DNA of 38,514 nucleotides, from positions 1 through 38,514 of the forward strand of contig NZ_FQZE01000038.1 of assembly GCF_900141875.1 (NCBI RefSeq), written 5' to 3'. This stretch comes from Tangfeifania diversioriginum (GTDB lineage Bacteria; Bacteroidota; Bacteroidia; Bacteroidales; Prolixibacteraceae). Of this stretch, positions 1 through 7,484 are shown piece after piece; position 1 is the stretch's first letter, and every line of letters starts with the position of its first letter. Below the pieces are notes generated by a model that saw only the letters and a program-made list of their open reading frames with translations, did not search any database and was not told the DNA's origin. Position numbers and translations under genes: made by a program.

Positions 1-28
1 GGCTTTTACATTTTGGACAACTATTCAT
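1..28 (-). CDS. 5' end of a zinc-ribbon-like protein (partial, runs off the window)
   Basis: Only nine codons are inside the window, reading MNSCPKCKS from an ATG at 28-26 on the minus strand. The Cys-Pro-x-Cys knuckle is typical of the N-terminal zinc ribbon of many small or regulatory proteins, so the fold is suggested but not the function. The start is supported by a Bacteroidota-type -7 box (TATATTTG) at 64-57, about 29 nt upstream. It is transcribed away from the helicase gene and is probably the first native gene left of the foreign block. Confidence 0.45.
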
Positions 29-56
29 ATTGATTAATAATAGGTTAATAATTATC

Positions 57-64
57 CAAATATA
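57..64 (-). promoter_or_regulatory. Bacteroidota -7 promoter box for the zinc-ribbon gene
   Basis: The minus strand reads TATATTTG, a full match to the TAnnTTTG -7 consensus of the Bacteroidota primary sigma factor. It sits at the normal distance from the ATG at 28. No convincing TTTG -33 box lies 19-21 nt upstream; the nearest candidate (ATTG at 92-89) is about 24 nt away, close to the apparent recombination junction. Confidence 0.4.
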
Positions 65-83
65 CAAAAAAAAACTATACTAA

Positions 84-350
84 ATTAACAATGCCGATAT
101 TTCTAATTGCAAAGAGCATTCTTCGAATTTTTGGGATAAAGCAATAGAAGATGATAAAATTAAATTTCTTGCTGGAAAACATTATATAAAAAATCTTAAA
201 AATGGGAATGTTTCTAAAGCAATAGTTGCTCAGCGATTTACGCATCATCTAAAAAATAATAAAACTCAGGTCGCTGAAATAATTAAAACTGCTCCTGAAT
301 TTAAATATATACGGAAAGCTATTTATCATGTAACCCAAATGCCGGAATAA
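84..350 (+). pseudogene. C-terminal remnant of an OLD-family (GajA-like) ATP-dependent nuclease
   Basis: An open frame of 88 codons runs from a stop at 81-83 to TAA at 348-350. It contains no ATG, GTG or TTG near its 5' end, so it cannot be a normal complete gene. Its peptide (…FWDKAIEDDKIKF…GNVSKAIVAQRF…YIRKAIYHVTQMPE) resembles the helical tail that follows the TOPRIM domain in OLD-family nucleases, with an 'AqrfA…' stretch and a closing 'yIrkAI.hVt' helix. The stop overlaps the helicase ATG as TAATG, the coupling expected of an OLD-nuclease/UvrD-helicase operon. The ATPase and nuclease domains are absent, so the 5' part was probably lost by deletion. Family assignment is by remembered pattern, not by a search. 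Confidence 0.5.
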
Positions 351-2449
351 TGGAACCAATCACAAATGAAGAAATAGAATATGCCTCAAAAATCCTGTTT
401 GAAAATGATTCAACCAAATTTTATGACGATATACAGACGAAAACAGGTGAACGGATTGACGTAATTAAATGCCTCGAAAATAAGTCGATTGTTGCATGTC
501 CTGGAAGCGGAAAAACTACTGCATTAATTGCCAAATTAATTATTCTTTCAAAAAGAATGCCTTTTGAAGATGGTCGTGGCATTTGTGTATTAACCCATAC
601 GAATGTTGCAATTGATTTAATAAAGGAAAAACTTGGTATTGGAGCTTCCCGACTATTTTCATATCCCAACTTTTTCGGAACCATCCAAAGTTTTATAGAT
701 AAATTTTTGGCTGCGCCCTATTGCGCTTGTAAATACCAATCAAGAGTTAGACATATCGACAATGACCGTGTTAATTCTGATGCAAAAATATTTTATCACC
801 ATTTAAGATTTAAAAAGCACGGAGGCAATCCATTAAAAAATTCTTTATATAGAAGTGGTACAAGAAGCAATGATTGGGATAAAACGAGAACAGATGAAAA
901 GCATGAAAATGCAATTAAATACTTATCTCGTCTTGTCGTTGATTATAATCTACAAAAAATAACAGATGGACTTGGTGGTCGAACTTTCCGAAATGGTAAA
1001 TCTAAAAGTGAAACAGCTCTCCAAGATTATGAAGATATTTGCAAGTATAAATTAAAATTAATATCGAAAGGAATAATTTCATATCAAGATGCATATAGTT
1101 TAGCAAATAGTTATTTAAATAATTATCCACAAATAGCAAATGTATTTCAGGAACGATTTAGATTTGTTTTTATAGACGAAATGCAAGATACTGCAATTCA
1201 TCAATCACAAATTACCAATCAACTTTTTAAAGGAAGTGACAAAACTGTGGTTCAAGAATATGGTGATCCAAACCAGGCAATTTATGACTATGAAGGTCAA
1301 AGTGGAGAATGGAAGCCGAAAAAAGAAGACTCCTTGTTTATAACTGAGAGTAAAAGATTTGGAGAAAATATTGCTATAGTAATCAATCCTTTAAGAATAC
1401 AGCCAGAAAATTATCTTATTAAAGGCATTAATGGAAATTCTCTTTTACCTCCCCATTTAATATTATTTGATGAAGCCAAGACTAAGGACTACATCCAGGT
1501 TTTAAATAAATTTGGAGAACTCATTTTAGTTAATAATCTCCACAAAATAAAAAATTCAAAATTTGTTGCTATTGGAAGGGTTGGAAAAAAAAGGGAGGAT
1601 GAAGAACTGACATTGAAAAGTTTTTGGAAAAAATTTGAGAAACATTCATCAAAGTCCAAAACCTATTTTCCAACATTAATCGAATACCTGAGGAAAGAAC
1701 TTCCTTCAAATAAATCAAATTACACAGAAAATATCGTCAATGCCATTTTGCATATTTTAGATTTACATGATTTTCGGAACGAAATTACGAAAGGAAAAAA
1801 AACAATCAAACGCAGATTTTCAAAAACAACCTTTTTCAATTATTTAAAAAAGGAACATGAAAAAATCTATTACAATTTAAAAGATAAAATGTCAGACTGG
1901 TCATTACAGTTAAAACATGGTAATGAATTATTTAATATAGACGTAGAAAAAGACTTAAAGAAATTTGTAGCTAAAAAAATATTAAGCCTCAAAGGAATAG
2001 AATTATCTGATTCAATATTTTTTAATCATCCTGAAAAAATTAATGAATCTGATGATGAAATGGGAAAAAGTGAAAGAACTGAGAAATTACATAATCTAAA
2101 TGAAAATACTTACTTCTTTCAATATGGGAAAGAAGGAACAAAGGAAAATCTTCCTATTAAAATAAATACTATTCATGGTGAAAAAGGAGAAACTCACACA
2201 GCTACACTATATTTGGAAACATATTACAACAAAAAATACGATTCTCAGGGAATTAAAGAACAATTATTAGGTGTTCCATATCAATTCAATCATAAACCCG
2301 AACAAGATATGGCAGAAAAATTAGCTTATGTCGCTATGAGTCGCGCTCAAAATCTTTTATGTTTGGCAATCTCTTCAAATCGCATCTCTGAAAAATATGC
2401 AAGAGAAAAACTTAAACCATTAGGCTGGGAAATAATTACTTTAACTTAA
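350..2449 (+). CDS. UvrD/Rep-type superfamily 1 DNA helicase, probably from an anti-phage defence operon
   Basis: This 699-residue protein carries the SF1A helicase motifs in order. Walker A is ACPGSGKT (49-56), motif Ia is VLTHTN (about 83-88), and motif II is IDEMQD (about 275-280). Motif III is GDPNQAIY (about 305-312), motif V is IHGEKGETH (about 608-616), and motif VI is VAMSRAQ (about 661-667). It should therefore be an ATP-driven 3'-5' translocase. The long Lys/Asn-rich stretch between motifs IV and V (about 400-600) is unlike housekeeping UvrD or PcrA. The gene overlaps the upstream nuclease remnant by one base, as GajB-type helicases follow GajA-type nucleases, although GajB proteins are usually shorter. 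It is followed 14 nt later by another gene. Base composition is far more AT-rich than the core genes, pointing to transfer. The helicase family is certain; the defence role is inferred from context. Confidence 0.88.
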   Translation: MEPITNEEIEYASKILFENDSTKFYDDIQTKTGERIDVIKCLENKSIVACPGSGKTTALIAKLIILSKRMPFEDGRGICVLTHTNVAIDLIKEKLGIGASRLFSYPNFFGTIQSFIDKFLAAPYCACKYQSRVRHIDNDRVNSDAKIFYHHLRFKKHGGNPLKNSLYRSGTRSNDWDKTRTDEKHENAIKYLSRLVVDYNLQKITDGLGGRTFRNGKSKSETALQDYEDICKYKLKLISKGIISYQDAYSLANSYLNNYPQIANVFQERFRFVFIDEMQDTAIHQSQITNQLFKGSDKTVVQEYGDPNQAIYDYEGQSGEWKPKKEDSLFITESKRFGENIAIVINPLRIQPENYLIKGINGNSLLPPHLILFDEAKTKDYIQVLNKFGELILVNNLHKIKNSKFVAIGRVGKKREDEELTLKSFWKKFEKHSSKSKTYFPTLIEYLRKELPSNKSNYTENIVNAILHILDLHDFRNEITKGKKTIKRRFSKTTFFNYLKKEHEKIYYNLKDKMSDWSLQLKHGNELFNIDVEKDLKKFVAKKILSLKGIELSDSIFFNHPEKINESDDEMGKSERTEKLHNLNENTYFFQYGKEGTKENLPIKINTIHGEKGETHTATLYLETYYNKKYDSQGIKEQLLGVPYQFNHKPEQDMAEKLAYVAMSRAQNLLCLAISSNRISEKYAREKLKPLGWEIITLT

Positions 2450-2463
2450 TAAATCCTAAAATT

Positions 2464-3075
2464 ATGAAACTTAAACATCGCTATCTCGAGCAAGTAAGAA
2501 GAAATCCTCAATCCGTAAAACAAATTCTGCAAGAAACATCAGGAGGTGGTAAAACAATGGTTCGCTGTTGGGATCGTGCCATTGGTCATTATCACAAGAA
2601 TGAGGACAGCAAATCTGCACTTAGTTATTTAAATTCTGCGTTATCAAATTTCAATGATAATCGAACAAATAACGTAAAGAAAGATATGCTGATTGAAAAA
2701 TTTAATAATTACACACATGAATATCTAAATCTTGATTTTAAAAACATCAAGGTTAATAGTAGAATAAATATAGATATTCACCACAATAATTATTTAACTG
2801 GCGAGATATTCAGAGTTGACCAAACTCCTGAAAATGGCTTTGCTATAACATTAATGAATAGAAACGATGAAATTTGGGCAACCGAGTTGAGATTTAGAAT
2901 TCTTCAAATATATTACAGCAATATTTATAAATGTCCATACGATTTAATAAAAGTTGGAGTATTTAATTTTGAAGAAGAACTGCATGAATATACTTCTTTT
3001 GACGAAATTGAACTTAATCAAGCATGGCAAGAAATAATTGACATTTCAAACAAGATTAATAAATTCAGTTTTTAA
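2464..3075 (+). CDS. Uncharacterised 203-residue protein coupled to the helicase
   Basis: I do not recognise this family. The gene starts 14 nt after the helicase stop and shares its AT-rich composition, so the two are probably co-transcribed. The first 100 residues look helical and basic (KLKHRYLEQVRRNPQSVKQ). From about residue 112 there is a run GEIFRVDQTPENGFAI, then ELRFRILQIYYSNIY (about 140-154) and IKVGVFNFEE (about 160-169). That order is reminiscent of the core of Cas4/RecB-type PD-(D/E)XK nucleases (G-x-x-D-R-x-D, then a helix with Q-x-x-Y-Y). The catalytic Asp and Glu-x-Lys strand cannot be seen, so at most it would be an inactive relative. No signal peptide or membrane segment is present. 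Its last bases run over the stump of vsr on the other strand. Confidence 0.75.
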   Translation: MKLKHRYLEQVRRNPQSVKQILQETSGGGKTMVRCWDRAIGHYHKNEDSKSALSYLNSALSNFNDNRTNNVKKDMLIEKFNNYTHEYLNLDFKNIKVNSRINIDIHHNNYLTGEIFRVDQTPENGFAITLMNRNDEIWATELRFRILQIYYSNIYKCPYDLIKVGVFNFEEELHEYTSFDEIELNQAWQEIIDISNKINKFSF

Positions 3076-3133
3076 ACAAAAACCTCCTCACCAGCATCTC
3101 AGGCTTCGTGTTTTTGCCCTTGATGCGGCTCAT
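3065..3133 (-). pseudogene. vsr: vsr (very-short-patch-repair endonuclease) N-terminal stump
   Basis: On the minus strand an ATG at 3133-3131 opens a 22-codon frame beginning MSRIKGKNTKPEMLVRR, then FLFKN and a stop at 3067-3065. The first 20 residues match the conserved N-terminus of Vsr T:G-mismatch nicking endonucleases, which continue with a GFRYRLH block that is missing here. Sequence likeness stops at about 3075, exactly where the 203-residue gene ends. An insertion has therefore cut vsr after its start region. The rest of the nuclease, including the PD-(D/E)XK-like core, is not present downstream on this strand. No dcm-type methyltransferase remains nearby. Confidence 0.7.
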
Positions 3134-3624
3134 ATCATTCCTTGAAACCCATCAACCTTTCAAAGCATAATGATAATGGAATGATGCCGATATACAAATA
3201 ATAAGATTTTTGGAGTAAAGCGAACAAAAAGCTTAATTTATTTGATAATCGGTATTGAAGCTTCTCGTTTTTTGTCGTGTACATACATAAAAGTAATATC
3301 GGCTGTTCCGGCATAAAATTAAGGGCATAAACAAATCCAGAGGATTTGCATGTGTATAGAAATATTTCGTGAAACAGGAAGGTGCGACTCCGGAGTCGAA
3401 TTTTCCAAACCATAATTCCTTCTATAAACATGTGATGCCGCTGGCATCAAAATAATAAAAGCAGCCCTTCGCAAAAATAATGGGTTTATAATCGCTAAAC
3501 CAATGTCAGGTTTCCCGGGCAATGTTTTTCCTTTTGGTGCAAGGGTAAAAAGTTCGGAGGGAAAACAGTTACCATTCACCAGATGGAAGAGCCTGCCGTT
3601 AAAAACGAAAATGTATAGCTGTAA
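3134..3624. other. Gene-free stretch with REP-like hairpins
   Basis: No convincing gene is seen in this roughly 490-bp gap. The open frames here have no recognisable family and run through palindromes. Notable structure is the pair of hairpins at 3385-3398 and 3433-3449. The minus-strand frame around 3500-3530 reads KTLPGKPDIG, which matches a short conserved Vsr block, but it lies in the wrong order relative to the vsr stump and its flanks do not match. Confidence 0.5.
3385..3449. repeat. REP-like pair of short perfect palindromes
   Basis: CGACTCCGGAGTCG at 3385-3398 is a perfect 14-bp palindrome. TGATGCC-GCT-GGCATCA at 3433-3449 is a perfect 7-bp stem with a 3-base loop. Two GC-rich hairpins about 34 bp apart in otherwise AT-rich DNA resemble the paired hairpins of REP/BIME elements. 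No REP-associated transposase gene is in the window, and no second copy of this pair was noticed here. Confidence 0.45.
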
Positions 3625-4092
3625 CTATTCGCTTCTGTTGACCGGGCTATCGTATTTTGAACTTTTTTTCAGGCCTGCCAAAACCATAACACTGATAATT
3701 ACCATAGCAATGGAAAGCGTTACCAGGAAAAAGGAAACAACTGCCTCGGCAAGCGGGGGACCTTCCTGTCCTCCGGCAACAACGCCCAGCATTTTGCCGG
3801 CATTAAACACCGCGGCTACCAATATTCCAAACCAATTGGCAAAAGTTCCGTACAGTGCCAGCCAATAGGTAATTTTCAACGCCTTACCCGGTAATGCCAG
3901 TTTATGCCACACCAATCCCAATACCACAAGAAAAATTCCGTTTAAAACCCCTTCTATATGACTGGAAACAGCCAGTCGCGGACTGGCAAACGCGGGAACA
4001 ATTAATCCGGTGATTAAACCCAGCAAAAAAAGCAGAAAGCCTAAAAACAACAGGTTACCGGCTTGTTTTTTCTTTTGATGTTCGTTATTCAT
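3625..4092 (-). CDS. Hydroxylaminobenzene-mutase-like small membrane protein (HabB/StyC-like)
   Basis: This protein has 155 residues with four predicted membrane helices. After a short basic cytoplasmic N-terminus (NNEHQKKKQAG), helix 1 is LLFLGFLLFLLGLITGL. It carries the family block SPRLAVSSHIEGVLNGIFL and then WLALYGTFANW, which resemble bacterial hydroxylaminobenzene mutases and the related styrene-oxide isomerases. Those enzymes catalyse intramolecular rearrangements at the membrane with no soluble cofactor. The ATG at 4092 is chosen because the upstream extension could only begin at TTG. The substrate here cannot be told from sequence, and many family members in Bacteroidota are untested. 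It stands alone, with no obvious nitroarene-pathway neighbours. Confidence 0.72.
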   Translation of the reverse strand: MNNEHQKKKQAGNLLFLGFLLFLLGLITGLIVPAFASPRLAVSSHIEGVLNGIFLVVLGLVWHKLALPGKALKITYWLALYGTFANWFGILVAAVFNAGKMLGVVAGGQEGPPLAEAVVSFFLVTLSIAMVIISVMVLAGLKKSSKYDSPVNRSE

Positions 4093-4270
4093 ATTAAGTA
4101 CTGATTGGTTTAAAAAATTCAATATTACTGCCAAAGCTGTAATCCCCCTGCATCGTTGTATCCTGGTTATTAAAGATTTTTCAGGATGAATTTGTTCAAA
4201 TACACATCAGCAGAAAAAAATAAGAAATTCCAAAATCTGAAGACTTAAGGTGACGAAGTTTTCATTAACT

Positions 4271-4290
4271 GATCGGCCAGCCTGCGGCCG
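4271..4290 (-). terminator. Possible hairpin terminator after the polytopic membrane protein gene
   Basis: TCGGCC, a 7-base loop and GGCCGA form a short GC-rich stem about 10 nt beyond the stop of the minus-strand gene ending at 4302. No U-tract follows, so intrinsic termination is only possible. Confidence 0.3.
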
Positions 4291-4301
4291 AAATGACAGA
4301 C

Positions 4302-5183
4302 TTACTGCGCGGTTTGCAGCCTCCGGGTTTCCTTCAGCTTCTGCAAAATAAAAAACGCGGCCAGCGGAACCAGCATGTGAGGCAGGCGAAAGAGGGTTTC
4401 ATGCAGGTGCTGATGCAAACTGCTGAGGGGAAAATCGAAATAAAAATTGGCCCATGTTCGTGCCACAGCGGTTAACCCGCCCCACAGCGCGGCATACAGC
4501 AAGGCATACCGGCTCAGCCGCGGAATAAACAGGGCAACCGAAACGCCAAAGTCGAGGATTCCGGCAACGAACAGCATTTTTACAGCAGCCGTTTCCGAAA
4601 CACAGAGTATGGAAATAAACATATCGACAAACACCCCGGGCTGCGGGTAAAAGCCGGTGGCATACAAACCGTGTGCGGAAAAAGTGAGCGCGATGACTAT
4701 TTTCATCGCCGTCAGCAGCCTGCCCGGGTTCATCCGCTGTGTTAACGTGTACCAGAACAGCAGCGGAAGCACAATCTGGATGGCGTACTCGAAAAACTGC
4801 CCCGCGTGATAAAACTTTTCCATGGTGTACAAAAAAGCGAGAAACGCCAGCGAAACAGAAGAGAGGATGTACGGAGCCAGGAATTTTTTATGGTGTTTTT
4901 CGCGAATAAACAGGGTAACAAGGGCCATCAAGGCGTAAAAAATACCGAAGCCGGTAATGGCCCACTGGATAAACCGGTCGGTGGCGGCGCTGGTTACGTA
5001 CTCCTGCCAGGTGCCACCCCGGAGAAACAGCACAATGCCCTCCATGATATTCTGTTCCCACAACAACGCCCTGAACGGCGCATCCCAAAACAGGTGCTGC
5101 CACGCCCTTCCGGCAAACAACAGGAAAGTGGCGAGCCGCAATGTAATGTGAACCAATTGGATATTGGAATGTTTAAAATTCAT
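4302..5183 (-). CDS. Polytopic inner-membrane protein of unknown function
   Basis: This 293-residue protein has about seven to eight hydrophobic helices, for example LVHITLRLATFLLFAG (10-25), an ITGFGIFYALMALVTLF segment (about 77-93) and a YILSSVSLAFLAFLYTM segment (about 104-120). Clustered aromatic and His residues (WQHLFW near the N-terminus, HGLYATGFYPQPG in the middle, LHQHLHETLFRLPHM near the C-terminus) hint at a quinone- or haem-like binding site. I recognise no catalytic motif. A DoxX-like architecture was considered but is not supported by motif. It is divergent from the metallophosphoesterase gene across a 65-bp gap, which could mean a shared regulatory region. Confidence 0.7.
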   Translation of the reverse strand: MNFKHSNIQLVHITLRLATFLLFAGRAWQHLFWDAPFRALLWEQNIMEGIVLFLRGGTWQEYVTSAATDRFIQWAITGFGIFYALMALVTLFIREKHHKKFLAPYILSSVSLAFLAFLYTMEKFYHAGQFFEYAIQIVLPLLFWYTLTQRMNPGRLLTAMKIVIALTFSAHGLYATGFYPQPGVFVDMFISILCVSETAAVKMLFVAGILDFGVSVALFIPRLSRYALLYAALWGGLTAVARTWANFYFDFPLSSLHQHLHETLFRLPHMLVPLAAFFILQKLKETRRLQTAQ

Positions 5184-5248
5184 ATCAGAACTATTTGACT
5201 GTAAATATTAGTGAAGTCAATTTTTCTACAACATAACTTACAGAAACT

Positions 5249-6511
5249 ATGTTTAATTCATCTACAAATAAAAAACATTTTATGCGCAGTTTCCTTTTCA
5301 TTTTCCTTCTTGCCCTCGCCTCACAAACGTTTGCAAAAACCAGCAAGTACCGGCTGACGCTGAGGGACAATCCTGCCACATCGGTTGTTATCGGCTGGGA
5401 ACAGGTTTCGGGTGAAAATCCGGTGGTGTATTACGGAAAAGAGGATCACGGGATTTCCTGGGAAGACTACACGTTGAACGCCAAACCCAACCGGACGGTG
5501 CAGTTTGCGGAAATGGAAAATAACTTCGTGCGGCTGGCCGGCCTTTCGCCCAACACGGCGTACTATTTCGTTATAAAAGACAGTGAAGGAGTGAGCAAAC
5601 GGTTTTGGTTTAAAACCGCGCCGATGGATCCGGATGCCCGGCTGTCTTTCATTGCAGGGGGAGATTCGCGGAACAACCCGGTGCCGCGCCGGAATGCCAA
5701 CATTTTGGTGAGCAAGCTGAAACCTCATGCTGTGCTTTTTGGCGGCGACATGACCGTTAGCGGTACGCCGGAACAGTGGCAGGTATGGCTGGAAGACTGG
5801 CAGTTAACCATCAGCGACGACGGCAGAATGTATCCGGTAATTGCAGCGCGGGGAAACCATGAGAAAAACAACGAAATGGTGTACCACCTGTTCGATACAC
5901 CTTCGGAAAAAATTTATTACGCCCTTACCATTGGCGACAACCTGATGCGTGCGTATGTGCTCAATACGGAAATTGCCATTGCCGGAAATCAAACCCGGTG
6001 GCTGAAAAAAGATTTGGCGGAACATAAAAATGCCACCTGGAAAATTGCTCAGTATCATAAACCCATGCGGCCCCATGTTTCAACCAAAAAGGAAGGGGAC
6101 ATGCAATACATGCACTGGGCAAAACTGTTTTACGACGAAAAGGTGAAGCTGGTGGTGGAGTGCGATGCGCACACGGTAAAAACCACCTGGCCGGTGAAAC
6201 CATCCACCGGACGCAGAAGCGACGAAGGTTTTGTACGGGATAACCGCAGAGGTACCGTTTATGTGGGCGAAGGATGCTGGGGAGCGCCGCTTCGTGAGAA
6301 TGATGACCCGAAAAGCTGGACGCGTGACAGCGGTGTTTTTAACCAGTTTAAATGGATTTTTGTCGATAAAAAAGGCATGGAATTAAGAACCATTAAAACG
6401 GACAATGCAGCGGAAGTAGCTTCTGTTCCCAATGACAATCCGTTTGTTGTACCCGGCAATCTCGATATATGGAATCCTGCAAACGGCGCCGTGGTGGAAA
6501 TTCGACCGTGA
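5249..6511 (+). CDS. Secreted calcineurin-like metallophosphoesterase (purple-acid-phosphatase-like)
   Basis: The 420-residue precursor has a signal peptide (RSFLFIFLLALASQTFA, cleavage after FA at about residue 29). An Fn3-like N-terminal domain (about 30-125) with PNTAYYFVIKD follows, as in purple acid phosphatases. The metallophosphoesterase core then shows GGDSR (about 136-140), FGGDM, GNHE and QYHKP, the metal- and phosphate-binding blocks of this fold. The last block reads ECDAHTVKTTWPV instead of the usual GHxH, so one terminal metal His is not in its standard place. It should hydrolyse a phosphomonoester or diester in the periplasm. The substrate is unknown. ATG 5249 is used; an in-frame ATG at 5282 just before the hydrophobic core is an equally good start. 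Confidence 0.85.
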   Translation: MFNSSTNKKHFMRSFLFIFLLALASQTFAKTSKYRLTLRDNPATSVVIGWEQVSGENPVVYYGKEDHGISWEDYTLNAKPNRTVQFAEMENNFVRLAGLSPNTAYYFVIKDSEGVSKRFWFKTAPMDPDARLSFIAGGDSRNNPVPRRNANILVSKLKPHAVLFGGDMTVSGTPEQWQVWLEDWQLTISDDGRMYPVIAARGNHEKNNEMVYHLFDTPSEKIYYALTIGDNLMRAYVLNTEIAIAGNQTRWLKKDLAEHKNATWKIAQYHKPMRPHVSTKKEGDMQYMHWAKLFYDEKVKLVVECDAHTVKTTWPVKPSTGRRSDEGFVRDNRRGTVYVGEGCWGAPLRENDDPKSWTRDSGVFNQFKWIFVDKKGMELRTIKTDNAAEVASVPNDNPFVVPGNLDIWNPANGAVVEIRP

Positions 6512-6536
6512 GAAGCAGTTTTCAGTCGCAGTGATA

Positions 6537-6626
6537 AAAGGATGACATCCCTCGCGCTGCAAAAAATCTTCTGCGATGCGAATCGCTCCCAATTTTTTGA
6601 TGCTGAGAAAAGGGATGCCATCCTTT
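6537..6626. repeat. 90-bp element with 16-bp terminal inverted repeats
   Basis: The left arm at 6537-6552 (AAAGGATGACATCCCT) and right arm at 6611-6626 (AGGGATGCCATCCTTT) are reverse complements at 15 of 16 positions. Each arm is itself a small palindrome, GGATG-n-CATCC. The element fills the gap between two convergent genes, so it may also act as a bidirectional terminator. A further copy of the right arm with its outer flank occurs at 7485-7511, on the other side of the lipoprotein gene. It has no coding capacity and resembles a short non-autonomous palindromic repeat. Confidence 0.6.
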
Positions 6627-6636
6627 CGGTACTCAT

Positions 6637-7398
6637 TTAATCATCGTCGTCGTCATCATCATACCAGTTTTTGTGCCGGTAGCGACATTCGCGGTCTTCA
6701 GCCAGTTTTCCCAAAACCGACTGAAACAACTGGCTGTTGCTGTCTTCTGAAATAACAATAACACCCTCTGAAAACGTTGCGTTGTCAAGTTGTTCGGGCG
6801 AAATTCCGGCCATCAGTTCATCGAGGTAAAGCTGAATGGTGCTGGTAATGTCCTGATTGTCTTCCGTAACCTCCACGCTTTCCTTCTCGGTTTTAAACTC
6901 CAGGTCGCTGTACACTTCCACCACCACCGAAATGGTTTCATCGGCGGCATTGGTGTAATTTCCGCTCATGTAAAATACCGGTTCGGGGTGGGCATCTTCC
7001 CGTTCCCCTTCCACTTTCAGCTCAATTTCGTCGTAAAAACCGGGTTGCAGGATAAAATTGCCGAAACTTTGGGTTGAATCCAGCAGATTAACTACCTGCG
7101 GACCTTTCCATTTGTATTCAATTTCAATGGAATCTTCGTGTGTTATCAGGCTTTTCAGCTCGGCTTCCAGTTCCACTTCCGAAACTACCATTTGCACTTC
7201 ATCCCATGCAATGGCAGGCGATGCAACAGCCGATTTGGTGCTGCTGTTTACAACCGGCAACGAATAACTTGTGTTTAGTGCCACCATTTTTACGCCCATA
7301 GATGCAGGGCCGGATTCGTTCATGTCTTCTTTCTGGCAGCCAACAAAGCCCATGGTTAACAGGACTAAAATAACCGATAATACTTTTCTTTTTTTCAT
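6637..7398 (-). CDS. DUF4382-like outer-surface lipoprotein with a poly-Asp C-terminus
   Basis: This 253-residue protein begins with a lipoprotein signal peptide (KKRKVLSVILVLLTMGFVGC); lipidation is expected on Cys21 of the VGC lipobox. The body is a beta-rich domain with WDEVQMVVSEVEL (about 70-82), VVNLLDSTQSFGNFILQPGFYDEI (about 122-145, not quoted in full elsewhere) and ITSTIQLYLDELM. That layout, a 'vnLLd…l.pGfYdeI.l.v' block inside a sandwich of strands, resembles DUF4382 proteins common in Bacteroidota. It ends WYDDDDDDD, seven consecutive Asp before the stop, preceded by a basic stretch (ECRYRHKNW). Such an acidic tail could bind Ca2+ or another cation, which is inference. Copies of one repeat bracket the gene. 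Confidence 0.75.
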   Translation of the reverse strand: MKKRKVLSVILVLLTMGFVGCQKEDMNESGPASMGVKMVALNTSYSLPVVNSSTKSAVASPAIAWDEVQMVVSEVELEAELKSLITHEDSIEIEYKWKGPQVVNLLDSTQSFGNFILQPGFYDEIELKVEGEREDAHPEPVFYMSGNYTNAADETISVVVEVYSDLEFKTEKESVEVTEDNQDITSTIQLYLDELMAGISPEQLDNATFSEGVIVISEDSNSQLFQSVLGKLAEDRECRYRHKNWYDDDDDDD

Positions 7399-7484
7399 GG
7401 CAATTTGTTTTTCTGTTTGTATGTTTCAGAAACGCACAATTTCAAAAAAAATTTAATACCCTTAAGTATTTTTTTGTCAAAGTA

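Noticed and set aside
3319-3579. Minus-strand 86-codon frame containing LPGKPDI
   Set aside because: It runs through two palindromes, lacks the rest of any Vsr domain and has no recognisable start region. It is kept only as part of the repeat observation.
4302-5183. DoxX-family assignment for the polytopic membrane protein
   Set aside because: Length and helix count differ from DoxX and no diagnostic motif is seen; left as unknown.
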